64,000 nt of DNA from Verrucomicrobiota bacterium. GTDB taxonomy: Bacteria > Verrucomicrobiota > Verrucomicrobiia > Limisphaerales > PALSA-1396. Shown piece after piece: positions 16,948-25,673 of the stretch (positions are counted from its first letter, which is position 1; each line of letters begins with the position of its first letter). The stretch spans positions 1-64,000 of the forward strand of contig JACQFP010000036.1 in assembly GCA_016200005.1 (NCBI GenBank), given 5' to 3'. The notes below the pieces were generated by a model. That model saw only the letters and a program-made list of their open reading frames with translations, was not told the DNA's origin and ran no database searches. The position numbers and the translations under genes are program-made.

Positions 16948-18633
16948 TTAATTCTGAGCGGCCGCGGTTTCTTGCCACAGCACGCGATCGCACCAATCAC
17001 CGAAGCGTTCGCCGCCTGTGCGTTCCTGAGCGTAACGGCTCAGCACGGGACGCAGTTCGTTGACGATGTCCTCGCCCTTGACGGTGTCCTTGAAGAGGCG
17101 GTTGAGGCGGGTGCAGGATTCATTGCCGCCCAAATAGATTTGATATTTGTTTGGTGACTTGCCGACGAATCCGATTTCCGCCGTATACGGGCGCGCACAG
17201 CCGTTCGGGCAACCGGTCATGCGAATAATGATCTCTTCATCCTCCAAATTCAACTCGGCCAGTAATTGCTCAATCCGGGTCAGCACGTCCGGCAGGGCTC
17301 GCTCCGCTTCGGCGAGGGCAAGCCCGCAAGTGGGCAAAGCCGGGCACGCCATCGAGGCGCGCCGGATGACCGTGGCTTGGTTTTCGACTGGGATGCCGTG
17401 GTCGGTCAGGATTCTCGTGATGGCGTCGCGTTGAGCGGGAAGCACATTGTTAAGAAGTAAATTCTGCGATGGCGTCAGGCGTATTTCAGACTGGAATTGC
17501 TCAACAATCCTGCGCAATGAAGTTTTGAGTTGTTGCCTGGCTGTGTCTTTGATGCGCCCGGTTTCGACATAAAGGCCGAGGAAATAATTTCCGTCGGTTT
17601 TCTGATGCCAACCGAAGAGGTCACCCTGTTTCGTGAATTCGAACGGTCGGGCTGGCTCAAGCTTGAAACCGGCACGTTGCTCAATCTCATTGCGGAACCA
17701 CTCGACTCCATGATCTTTGAGGACGTACTTGAGGCGGGCATGTTTGCGATTGGTGCGATCGCCCCAATCGCGATGAATGGTAACAGCGGCTTTGGCTACG
17801 ACTTCGACGTGTTCCGGCTTGATGAAGCCGATGACATCGGCCAAGCGTGGAAAAGTTTGTTTATTGCCGTGACTCATGCCCATGCCACCGCCCGCCAGAA
17901 AATTGTAGCCCAACAATCTGTCGCCCTCCCCAATGGCGACAAAGCCAATGCAGTTAGAAAAAATATCAATATCGTTGAGGGGCGGAATGGCGAACGCGGT
18001 TTTGAATTTGCGAGGTAGATAAGTCTTGCCGTAGAGCGGATCCACAAAATCTTTTGATGTCTCGTTGGACAAGTTTAGTTCGACCCCTTCCACCCAGATT
18101 TGATGATAGGCGCGAGTCGAAGGCAGGAGTGCTTTGGAAATCCGACGGGCGTCTTCCTGAACGCGTTCGACCAAACGACTCGTGGCTGGAGTCGACGGCG
18201 CCATTACGTTCCGGTTCACATCCCCGCAGGCGGCCAAGGTGGTTGCCAAGGCTTCGTTAATTCCCTTGATAAGTTTTCCCAAGCCGTTCTTCACCACGCC
18301 GTGAAATTGAAACCCTTGACGCGAAGTGACACGCAAGGTGTTGTTTGCGTAGTCTGCCGACAGGCGATCAAAAAGTAGAAACAAAGAAGCGGGTACAACG
18401 CCACCGGGCAATCGACCGCGAACCATGAACATGTATTTCTTGCCAACCTTGCGCTGATCCCGGTCGTCCTGCTGGTAAATACCATGAAACTTCAGGAATT
18501 GCGCGTCGTCCTCGGAAAACCGGTCCGCGTTCGGGTCGGCAAGCGTCTGAGCAATATTTCCCGCCAACGTGGGATTGGCCGCTTTGATAAGCTCGTTGTG
18601 CGTCGGTTTTGTTTGCGCTGGAGGATCAATCAT
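16948..18633 (-). CDS. cysI: Assimilatory sulfite reductase hemoprotein subunit
   Basis: I take the ATG at 18633 (MIDPPAQTKPTHNELIKAAN, 561 residues). A TTG 17 codons upstream coincides with a probable -35 box, so translation cannot start there. The protein has the two-fold nitrite/sulfite reductase ferredoxin-like and 4Fe-4S/siroheme domains, with TSRQGFQFHGV, and the cluster ligands in MACPALPTCGLA (C-x5-C) and TGCPNGC (C-x3-C). It reduces sulfite to sulfide with six electrons. No CysJ flavoprotein is near, so electrons probably come from ferredoxin or an unlinked partner. First gene of the sulfate assimilation set. Confidence 0.95.
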   Translation of the reverse strand: MIDPPAQTKPTHNELIKAANPTLAGNIAQTLADPNADRFSEDDAQFLKFHGIYQQDDRDQRKVGKKYMFMVRGRLPGGVVPASLFLLFDRLSADYANNTLRVTSRQGFQFHGVVKNGLGKLIKGINEALATTLAACGDVNRNVMAPSTPATSRLVERVQEDARRISKALLPSTRAYHQIWVEGVELNLSNETSKDFVDPLYGKTYLPRKFKTAFAIPPLNDIDIFSNCIGFVAIGEGDRLLGYNFLAGGGMGMSHGNKQTFPRLADVIGFIKPEHVEVVAKAAVTIHRDWGDRTNRKHARLKYVLKDHGVEWFRNEIEQRAGFKLEPARPFEFTKQGDLFGWHQKTDGNYFLGLYVETGRIKDTARQQLKTSLRRIVEQFQSEIRLTPSQNLLLNNVLPAQRDAITRILTDHGIPVENQATVIRRASMACPALPTCGLALAEAERALPDVLTRIEQLLAELNLEDEEIIIRMTGCPNGCARPYTAEIGFVGKSPNKYQIYLGGNESCTRLNRLFKDTVKGEDIVNELRPVLSRYAQERTGGERFGDWCDRVLWQETAAAQN

Positions 18634-18656
18634 AAGTTTGTTGCTAAAGATAATCA

Positions 18657-18684
18657 ACTTTAACAGCGGTTTGAAATTTGTCAA
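18657..18684 (-). promoter_or_regulatory. Probable sigma-70 promoter of the cysI operon
   Basis: On the minus strand TTGACA (18684-18679) is followed after 16 bases by TAAAGT (18662-18657), a 4-of-6 match to TATAAT. Transcription would begin near 18650, leaving a leader of about 17 bases before the ATG at 18633. No riboswitch would fit in so short a leader. Confidence 0.6.
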
Positions 18685-18837
18685 TTGCTTTTTCGATTTT
18701 TCCCCTGCATCGGTGAACCGCCAAATCTCGCAAGTATCCTTTGCCCTCCGTCAAATACTCAAGATAATATCAACGCCTGAGTTTGATGCCTTGTAACCGA
18801 GGCTAGAAACGAAAAACTGTGAAATGATTCATTGGAA

Positions 18838-20094
18838 ATGACCGAGCAGAAGATTTACTATTTCGACAACAACGCCACCACGAAGATCGCTCCCGAAGTG
18901 ATAGCCGCAATGCTGCCCTTCCTAAGCGAATACTGGGGCAATCCGTCCAGCGTTTACGGCTTCGGCAACCAATTGGCCAAACATCTCGAAGCAGCGCGCA
19001 GCAAGGTCGCCACACTCCTCAATGCCGATCCGCGAGAACTGGTCTTTACAAGTTGCGGGACGGAGAGCAACAACTCCGCCATCCAAAGTGCGTTGATCAC
19101 CAACCCGGGCAAGTGTCACGTGCTCACCACCGCTGTCGAGCACTCCTCCAACATCAAATTTTGCGAGTCCCTCCAAAAGCGAGGCTGCGAAGTCACTGTT
19201 TTGCCGGTCGAATCCGACGGCGGACTGGACCTGCATCTTTTGGAGAAATCAATCCGCCCCGACACCGCCATCGTTTCGGTGATGTGGGCCAACAATGAAA
19301 CGGGCGTCATTTTCCCGCTGGAAGAAGTCGCTGCCATCTGCCGCAGCAAGGGAGTGTTATGCCACACAGACGCGGTCCAGACGCCAGGCAAATTGAAGAT
19401 TGATGTCAACGCTCTAGGGGTAGATTTCCTCTCCCTCTCCGCCCACAAACTGCACGCGCCAAAAGGCATTGGGCTGCTCTATGTCAAGCGGCGCGCAAAA
19501 TTTCTGCCGTACATCATCGGGGGAAGCCAGGAAAGGGGACGAAGGGGAGGCACCGAAAACGTGGCGAGCATGATTGCCTTCGGTCGCGCCGCCGAACTGG
19601 CGCTTTCCACTTTGGACGACGAAAACACCCGGGTCCGCGCCTTGCGCGATCGTTTGGAAAGCACTGTTCTGCGCACCATCCCCGGTACAGTGCGGAACGG
19701 TGCCAAAGAGCCACGGTTGCCCAATACAACCAATATCGCGGTCGACTCAGTTGAAGCGGAAGCCATTCTTACGTTGCTCGATCAGGTCGGGGTTTGCGCC
19801 TCCAGTGGCTCGGCGTGCACCACCGGCTCACTGGATCCTTCTCATGTTTTGACCGCGATGGGACTCAGCGCGGCGCGTGCGCGCGGCAGCATTCGGTTCA
19901 GCTTGGGGATCTACAACACAGACGAGGACGTCGATTATCTCTTGAAACAACTGCCGCCAATCATTGCGAGATTGCGCGCTGTGTCGTTGGCCGATTCGCC
20001 TCCCAAGAATAGCAATCCTGACGACCTTGGGCCCGCTCCCTACGAACGAACAGACGAGGTCGCCACCAAGACCAAGGAGAACAGCGTTGTTTGA
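18838..20094 (+). CDS. Cysteine desulfurase, NifS/IscS family
   Basis: A 418-residue PLP enzyme from the ATG at 18838; a TTG two codons upstream is an alternative. Hallmarks: YFDNNATTKIAPEVIAAML at the start, CGTESNNSAIQSAL, VEHSSN, the PLP lysine in SLSAHKLHAPKGIG, and the persulfide cysteine in CASSGSACTTGSLDPSHVL. The enzyme removes sulfur from cysteine for iron-sulfur cluster or other cofactor synthesis. It is divergent from cysI across about 200 bases, a meaningful pairing of sulfide production and sulfur use. The 30-residue C-terminal tail is low in structure. No iscU or scaffold gene follows, so NifS-type versus IscS-type cannot be decided. Confidence 0.95.
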   Translation: MTEQKIYYFDNNATTKIAPEVIAAMLPFLSEYWGNPSSVYGFGNQLAKHLEAARSKVATLLNADPRELVFTSCGTESNNSAIQSALITNPGKCHVLTTAVEHSSNIKFCESLQKRGCEVTVLPVESDGGLDLHLLEKSIRPDTAIVSVMWANNETGVIFPLEEVAAICRSKGVLCHTDAVQTPGKLKIDVNALGVDFLSLSAHKLHAPKGIGLLYVKRRAKFLPYIIGGSQERGRRGGTENVASMIAFGRAAELALSTLDDENTRVRALRDRLESTVLRTIPGTVRNGAKEPRLPNTTNIAVDSVEAEAILTLLDQVGVCASSGSACTTGSLDPSHVLTAMGLSAARARGSIRFSLGIYNTDEDVDYLLKQLPPIIARLRAVSLADSPPKNSNPDDLGPAPYERTDEVATKTKENSVV

Positions 20095-20135
20095 GTTCGA
20101 CCAAGGGACTTCGCATACTGCCTGCTGCAGCTTCC

Positions 20136-20627
20136 TCAGAGCAGCCGCTCCATATAGACCACATCAAGCCAGCGGTTGAATTTGAACCCAACCTGTTTCA
20201 GCAGCCCCACGCGTTCAAAGGCGAACCGGTCGTGGAGTCGGATACTCGATTCGTTTTCAGCGTCGATGAGGGCGACTATGGCGTGTAATCCGCGTTCGCG
20301 CGCTCCGTCAATCAAGGGTGGCATGAGCAGCGTTCCGATCCCCTTTCCGCGTTGGCCGGCTGCCACATAAACAGAATTCTCAGCGGTAAAACGATAACCG
20401 ATGCGATCGTGAAAACGGCCTAGCGACGACCAGCCGACAATCCGGTTCGCTTCGTTCACCGCGACGAATACCGGGTAATTGTTTTTAACATGATCGTCAA
20501 ACCACACGATTCGTTGGTCCAGGGTGCGCGGCTCGTAATCATACGACGCGGTCGTGTTGAGCACAGCCTCATTGTAGATTTCCAGAATTCCGGAAACGTC
20601 AGCGTGGGTTGCGGCGCGTACAATCAT
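20136..20627 (-). CDS. GNAT-family N-acetyltransferase, phosphinothricin-acetyltransferase-like
   Basis: From the ATG at 20627 (MIVRAATHADVSGILEIYNE, 163 residues); an extra TTG codon lies just before. The order of motifs is that of the Pat/YncA group: IYNEAVLNTTASYDYEP, VNEANRIVGWSSLG, the acetyl-CoA loop AAGQRGKGIGTLLM, and ENESSIRLHDRFAFERVGLL. Such enzymes acetylate amino groups of small molecules such as phosphinothricin or methionine derivatives. The substrate is unknown. It lies 6 bases after the ribulokinase frame ends on the same strand's upstream side, that is, it is located just upstream of and in the same direction as no other gene; it converges with the desulfurase gene. Confidence 0.9.
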   Translation of the reverse strand: MIVRAATHADVSGILEIYNEAVLNTTASYDYEPRTLDQRIVWFDDHVKNNYPVFVAVNEANRIVGWSSLGRFHDRIGYRFTAENSVYVAAGQRGKGIGTLLMPPLIDGARERGLHAIVALIDAENESSIRLHDRFAFERVGLLKQVGFKFNRWLDVVYMERLL

Positions 20628-20633
20628 CAAGAA

Positions 20634-22349
20634 TCATTTCTCTGTTCGACTCAGCACTCGGACTTTGAGCTGCTTTAACACCTTCATCGTGCCGTGCGGA
20701 TCGCGTCCAAACCAATCATGCAGCCGCGTATATTCGGCATAAAGCTGGTCGTAGATCGGCTTGTTCCGGAAGTCCGGCTGATAACTTTTCTTCCGCACGC
20801 GCGCCATTTTCAACGCTGCGGCGTGAATCTTCGGATACGCGCCGGCCGCAACCGCCGCCTGCATTGCTGCGCCAAGCGCGCAAGTTTGTTCCGACTCGGC
20901 GACCTTGATCGGCCGGCCTGTCACGTTGGAATAAATTTGCATCAGTAGCGGATTTTTTTGCGCCAGACCGCCGCAAGCGTAAAGTTCGTCAATGGCAACT
21001 CCCTTATTCGTGAACGCTTCAATGATTTTGCGTGTGCCAAACGCTGTCGCCTCAACGAGCGCGCGATAAATCTCGTGTGGCTTGGTGGTCAGCGTGGCAC
21101 CGATGAGCAGCCCGGTCAGGTCGGCGTCCACCAGCACGGACCGGTTGCCATTCCACCAGTCCAGCGCGAGCAAACCGCTTTCTCCCGGCTTGAGCGCAGC
21201 AGCTTTCCTCTCCAAAATCTGGTAAACGCTCTTGCCGCTTTTTTTTGCCTCGGCTTGGACATAAGCTGGAACACCTTGCCCCACATACCAGGCAAACAAA
21301 TCCCCCACGCCAGCCTGCCCTGCTTCGTAACCCCAAAATCCCGGCACCACGCCGTCTTTTACCACGCCGCACATACCTTCCACTTCCTGCCGCGTTTCGC
21401 CGATGAGCAAATGACAGGTGGACGTGCCCATGATCATCACCAGCTTGCCCGGTGTCGTGACCGTGCAGGCCGGCACCGCCACGTGCGCGTCGATGTTACC
21501 CACTGCCACCGGCGTGCCTTCGCGCAATCCCGTGAGCTTCGCCATCGCGGCCGTCAAGCCGCCCGCTCGACTGCCGAGCGGATAGAGTTTGGCGCTGAAC
21601 TTCTCCACAACCACGTTCTCCAGCTTCGGATGCAACGGCTGGAAAAAATCCGGGCTGGGATAAGTCCATCCACCTTTGCCGTCCGGATAAACCCACATGG
21701 CTTTGAAACCCGCCGCGGACACACACCGACGTTCCGCCCCGCACAGTTGCCAGACAATCCAATCACCCGCTTCAATGAAACGATCGGCGGCGTCATAGAC
21801 TTCCGGCGCGTGGTTGACCGTCTCCAGCAGCTTGGAGAAAAACCATTCGCTCGAATACTTGCCGCCATACGTCGCGAGGAACGGCTCATTTCCCTGATGC
21901 CCAATCTCGTTGATGAAATTCGCCTCGGGCTGTGCGGCGTGATGTTTCCAGAGTTTTACCCAGGCGTGCGGATTCTTGCGCCACTTTTTGTCGAAACAAA
22001 GCGGCGTGCCGTCAGCCTTGGTCGGCAGCATCGTGCAACAGGTGAAGTCCGTGCCCAATCCGATAATCTGTTCTGGCTTCACTTTCGCCGCGCGGAGCAC
22101 CTTGGGGATGGTGGCGGACAATGCCGTCAGATAGTCCGCCGGGTTTTGCAGGGCGGTGTCTGGCGGCAATCGCTTCTTGTCGCCCGGCAAAGTCGTTTCG
22201 ATGACTCCATCGGCGTATTCATAAACCGCGGAGGTGACTTCCTCGCCCGTGTGGACATCCACCAGCAACGCGCGACCGGACAGCGTGCCGAAATCCACGC
22301 CGATGACATACTGCTTCGTTTTGCCAGAACGAGAAGGTGACGACTTCAT
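20634..22349 (-). CDS. araB: Ribulokinase (FGGY family)
   Basis: ATG at 22349, 571 residues. FGGY carbohydrate kinase of the AraB type: the N-terminal phosphate loop VIGVDFGTLSGRALLVDV (ribulokinases carry GTxS/GR here), LVMIMGTSTCHLLIG in the middle, and the C-terminal domain signature ALDWWNGNRSVLVDADLTG and ACGGLAQKNPLLMQIYSNV. It phosphorylates L-ribulose at O5 in L-arabinose breakdown, at least in well-studied members. It is third in a row with rhaB and a fucose-isomerase-like gene; no araA or araD is present, so here it may phosphorylate another ketopentose or ketose. Confidence 0.93.
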   Translation of the reverse strand: MKSSPSRSGKTKQYVIGVDFGTLSGRALLVDVHTGEEVTSAVYEYADGVIETTLPGDKKRLPPDTALQNPADYLTALSATIPKVLRAAKVKPEQIIGLGTDFTCCTMLPTKADGTPLCFDKKWRKNPHAWVKLWKHHAAQPEANFINEIGHQGNEPFLATYGGKYSSEWFFSKLLETVNHAPEVYDAADRFIEAGDWIVWQLCGAERRCVSAAGFKAMWVYPDGKGGWTYPSPDFFQPLHPKLENVVVEKFSAKLYPLGSRAGGLTAAMAKLTGLREGTPVAVGNIDAHVAVPACTVTTPGKLVMIMGTSTCHLLIGETRQEVEGMCGVVKDGVVPGFWGYEAGQAGVGDLFAWYVGQGVPAYVQAEAKKSGKSVYQILERKAAALKPGESGLLALDWWNGNRSVLVDADLTGLLIGATLTTKPHEIYRALVEATAFGTRKIIEAFTNKGVAIDELYACGGLAQKNPLLMQIYSNVTGRPIKVAESEQTCALGAAMQAAVAAGAYPKIHAAALKMARVRKKSYQPDFRNKPIYDQLYAEYTRLHDWFGRDPHGTMKVLKQLKVRVLSRTEK

Positions 22350-22424
22350 GGGGCGCGAGTCTGGCAAAACTTGTTTTGCGAGGCAAGCTGCGCTGTCACA
22401 TTCAAAGAAGATGCTTTCTGCAAC

Positions 22425-23888
22425 CTACCTCCGCCAGAAACCGAGGAAGCGTTGATAAGCTGTTTCCCATCCCATCTTGTCCTGCGGTTGAACCATCGTC
22501 ATCGGAAACGAATCCCGCACCACCTGCCTGGCCACCGTCAGCGACGGCAATTCGCCGAGCGCGATGGCCTGTACTAGAACATTGCCCGCCGCCGTGGCCT
22601 CGACTGGCCCGGCCAAAACCGGGATTTGAACAGCGTTCGCGGTGAATTGATTAAGCAACTCATTCTTTGAACCACCCCCTACGATGTGCAGTCTCTCGAT
22701 CTTTCTGCAGACCAGTTCTTCCAATTGATTCAAGGTGCGGCGATAGAGCAACGCCAGACTTTCCAATGCGCAACGGATGAATGCGCCGTGACTTGTTGGA
22801 ACAGGCTGGGCGGTTTCCCGGCAGAAGGCGGCGATCTTGGCCGGCATGTCACCGGGGCCAATGAACCGCGCATCGGCGGGATTGATGAGCGAAACAAACC
22901 GTGGCGCACTGGCGGCGAGCGCGGCCAGATCAGCGTAATCGAACTCATGGCCCGCCTCAGCCCATTCACGCCGGCACTCCTGTACGAGCCAAAGCCCAAT
23001 GATGTTCTTCAACAACCGGATGGTTCTGCCGTAACCGACCTCGTTGGTGAAATTCAACTCGCGGCAACGATCATTGATGATCGGCTTGGCAAGTTCCACG
23101 CCCATCAACGACCACGTGCCGGAACTGATGTAAGCCCAGTTCGAATCGGCAGCCGGCACCGCGGCTACTGCTGCGCCGGTGTCGTGCGAACACGATGCAA
23201 TAACTTCCATCGTTGCGAGTCCTGTTTCTCCGACAACTTCGCGTTTGAGCGGTCCAAGGCGGGTACCCGATGGGACGATCGGCGTAAAGATTTTTTCCGG
23301 AAGACCGAGGGCTTGAATTAGTTTCTTCGACCAAGTCTTGGTACGCGGATTGTAAAGCTGCGTGGTACTGGCCATCGATTCATCCGTTTTCGCAACACCA
23401 GACAACATGAAATTGATGCCATCGCCGATGAGTAGAAGCCGGTCAGCCCGCGCGAGTCGCTCCGGCGTTTCCGCTGCCAACTGATAAAGTGTGTTGAAGG
23501 CCATGAACTGGATACCCGTCTCCTCAAAAATGGTTTCCCAAGAGACAAGCCAATGGACTTTGTCCACCACACGCGGATTGCGCGGGTCGCGGTAATGAAA
23601 CGTCGGCGACATCAACGAACCGTCCGCCGCGAACAGCAAGTAATCCACTCCCCAAGCATCGCAACTGATGCTGGCGATGGGCAGCTTGCGGGCGGCGGCC
23701 TTTTTCAGTCCCACCTTCAGCTCGTCGAATAATCTCGGAATGTTCCAATGCAGCGACTCGCCCGCCTTGATCGGCGTGTTGGGAAAGCGATGAAGTTCTT
23801 CGAGGGCGAGCTTTCCTTTCGCGAGCGTTCCCAGCATCAACCGCCCGCTCTCCGCGCCCAAGTCACAAGCAAGATGGTGGTTGGTCAT
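22425..23888 (-). CDS. rhaB: Rhamnulokinase
   Basis: ATG at 23888 (MTNHHLACDLGAESGRLMLG), 487 residues, the usual RhaB length. The N-terminal phosphate loop DLGAESGR is diagnostic for rhamnulokinases; SCDAWGVDYLLF, SCSHDTGAAVAAVPA and YISSGTWSLMGVEL follow in the usual order, and IVGGGSKNELLNQFTANAV closes the second FGGY domain. The enzyme phosphorylates L-rhamnulose to L-rhamnulose 1-phosphate. It starts 58 bases after the isomerase-like gene. A dedicated rhamnose isomerase and aldolase are not in the window. Confidence 0.94.
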   Translation of the reverse strand: MTNHHLACDLGAESGRLMLGTLAKGKLALEELHRFPNTPIKAGESLHWNIPRLFDELKVGLKKAAARKLPIASISCDAWGVDYLLFAADGSLMSPTFHYRDPRNPRVVDKVHWLVSWETIFEETGIQFMAFNTLYQLAAETPERLARADRLLLIGDGINFMLSGVAKTDESMASTTQLYNPRTKTWSKKLIQALGLPEKIFTPIVPSGTRLGPLKREVVGETGLATMEVIASCSHDTGAAVAAVPAADSNWAYISSGTWSLMGVELAKPIINDRCRELNFTNEVGYGRTIRLLKNIIGLWLVQECRREWAEAGHEFDYADLAALAASAPRFVSLINPADARFIGPGDMPAKIAAFCRETAQPVPTSHGAFIRCALESLALLYRRTLNQLEELVCRKIERLHIVGGGSKNELLNQFTANAVQIPVLAGPVEATAAGNVLVQAIALGELPSLTVARQVVRDSFPMTMVQPQDKMGWETAYQRFLGFWRR

Positions 23889-23945
23889 TCGCGCAATACT
23901 CAATGTCGCTGCAGATCCGCTGTGCCAGTTCTCGCGGAAATTCGC

Positions 23946-25577
23946 TCAATCAATCCGCACGTTCCCGCACAAATGCACCTCCAGCCCGAGTTCGGCCAGC
24001 GCCGCCGCCTTGATGCGCGCCGCGCGATGGACCTGCGTTTCGTTCGGCGCATAGACGACCTGGATGTGGTTGGACTTGTGGCGCGCCATCATCTGGTCGC
24101 GAGTCACGCCATCGAGCACGGCGTGCATGATGGGCCATTGCGGCGTGGTTTCGCGCCAGCGGCGCTCGGTTTCCTTGCGCGGCAGTTCGACGACTTTGGC
24201 CACGCCCAAATCGCAATGCAATTTCCCCTCCATGATGAACGCGCGACTCCAGACGATGTGGCCGGGCTTGGAAATCCCTTTCAACGTGCCGCCGCCCAAT
24301 CGGAAATACATTGGCGGCTGACGCTCACTGCTCGCGCCCTTGAAGCCGCCGATGAAATGCGCCGGCGGCGCGGCGCCGGAAATCAGAAAGACCCAAACGT
24401 AGTCATTCACTCCGTCGCCCTTGTAGGGTCGTCCCCAGCGCAAATCGTGGAGTGTGTTCTCCGGCGCAAGACCGAGTTCGCGCCAAAGGCGATACGTCAC
24501 AAGACCGTCGAGTCCGGCGCATTCGTCCACCTCGTTGAAATGCGGCAAAGCTTCACCAGCGAACAGCACCCGCCCGGTTTTCGCGCATTTCACCGGCGGG
24601 CGGTCCACGTTGTTCAACAATCCTTCCACGAGGTCGCTGGCCGGCGTGAGGTCCTTCAACCCTTGCTGATACTGGATACCGATGGTCGCGCAACCGAATT
24701 CATCGGCCAGGCGCACCGCGGCGATATACATTTTGCATTGCTGTAGGATTTGATTCTCAGTCAGTTCCGCTTCTTCATCGCGACCTAGCACGAACTTCAT
24801 TCCCTTTTTCTTGAGCCATTCATAAATGCCTTTTGCCTCGAAATCCGAGACCGCTCGCGTGGCGGCATACAAGGCCGACTGACTCAGTCGTTCCTTGAAA
24901 AGGCCGGTGGGATTGAGCAGTTCGTCGGGAATGATGGCGTTGTGCATCCCCATGCAACCTTCGTCGAACACGCCCATGATGGCTTTCTGCTTTTTCAATT
25001 CGTGCGCGAACCGCCGACCAATCTGTTCGTCCGCGAGTGGAAGTTTCAAGCGGGCGAGATCCTGAACATGACTTTGATCGTGCGTGACGACGCCATCGGT
25101 CAACCATTGTCGCAAACCGTCCTTGAAAAAAACGTCCGTGAACTTCTCGCTCCAGAGCGTGCTGTAGCGAACACCCATCTTGGTCAAAGACGCATTCAAA
25201 TTCAACATGCCGACCAGTCCCGGCCATGTGCCGCTCCAGTTGGCGACGGTGAGAATCGGCCCGCGATGGGTGAACAAGCCCGGCAGCACATGCTGGCTGT
25301 ATTGCCAGACGCACTCGGCGACTATGAGCGGCGCGTTCGGATCAAGCCGACGAAAGACTTCGATGCCTATCTTTTGCGAATCGACAAAGCCATGCTGCTT
25401 CATTTTGTCGAAAGGGTGCGCGCGAACGACCGTCCAGCCCTCGGCCCTCAACGCCTTGGCGATGGCGGCCTCCATCACGGCTTGCGCGGGCCAGCATTTC
25501 TGGTTGGCAGAGAGGCGAAGATCGCCGTTGGCCACGAGGTAAACGTGTTTCGGTTTCAGAGGAGTGGGAGTTTTCAT
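23946..25577 (-). CDS. L-fucose isomerase-like protein
   Basis: A 543-residue protein from the ATG at 25577. The architecture and several blocks match the L-fucose/L-arabinose isomerase superfamily: a Rossmann-like N-terminal part (VAECVWQYSQHVLPGLF, ILTVANWSGTWPGLVGML), a middle with LGRDEEAELTENQILQQC and the metal-site region FNEVDECAGLDGL, and a C-terminal part with SKPGHIVWSRAFIMEGKLH. Superfamily members interconvert aldoses and ketoses with Mn2+. Its place before rhamnulokinase and ribulokinase genes suggests that it feeds ketoses to them. Exact sugar is not deducible. Confidence 0.82.
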   Translation of the reverse strand: MKTPTPLKPKHVYLVANGDLRLSANQKCWPAQAVMEAAIAKALRAEGWTVVRAHPFDKMKQHGFVDSQKIGIEVFRRLDPNAPLIVAECVWQYSQHVLPGLFTHRGPILTVANWSGTWPGLVGMLNLNASLTKMGVRYSTLWSEKFTDVFFKDGLRQWLTDGVVTHDQSHVQDLARLKLPLADEQIGRRFAHELKKQKAIMGVFDEGCMGMHNAIIPDELLNPTGLFKERLSQSALYAATRAVSDFEAKGIYEWLKKKGMKFVLGRDEEAELTENQILQQCKMYIAAVRLADEFGCATIGIQYQQGLKDLTPASDLVEGLLNNVDRPPVKCAKTGRVLFAGEALPHFNEVDECAGLDGLVTYRLWRELGLAPENTLHDLRWGRPYKGDGVNDYVWVFLISGAAPPAHFIGGFKGASSERQPPMYFRLGGGTLKGISKPGHIVWSRAFIMEGKLHCDLGVAKVVELPRKETERRWRETTPQWPIMHAVLDGVTRDQMMARHKSNHIQVVYAPNETQVHRAARIKAAALAELGLEVHLCGNVRID

Positions 25578-25673
25578 AATTCAAATTCGCTTCAGAAAGT
25601 AGCGAGCCGGTTTCGAAATTCAAAGTTCAAAGTGGTTTGGGGGCGTTTGCTGAAGCCCTTTTCTGCGACAACC

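Noticed and set aside
18634-18684. TTG start 17 codons upstream of cysI
   Set aside because: The codon is part of a TTGACA box, so it lies upstream of the probable transcription start.
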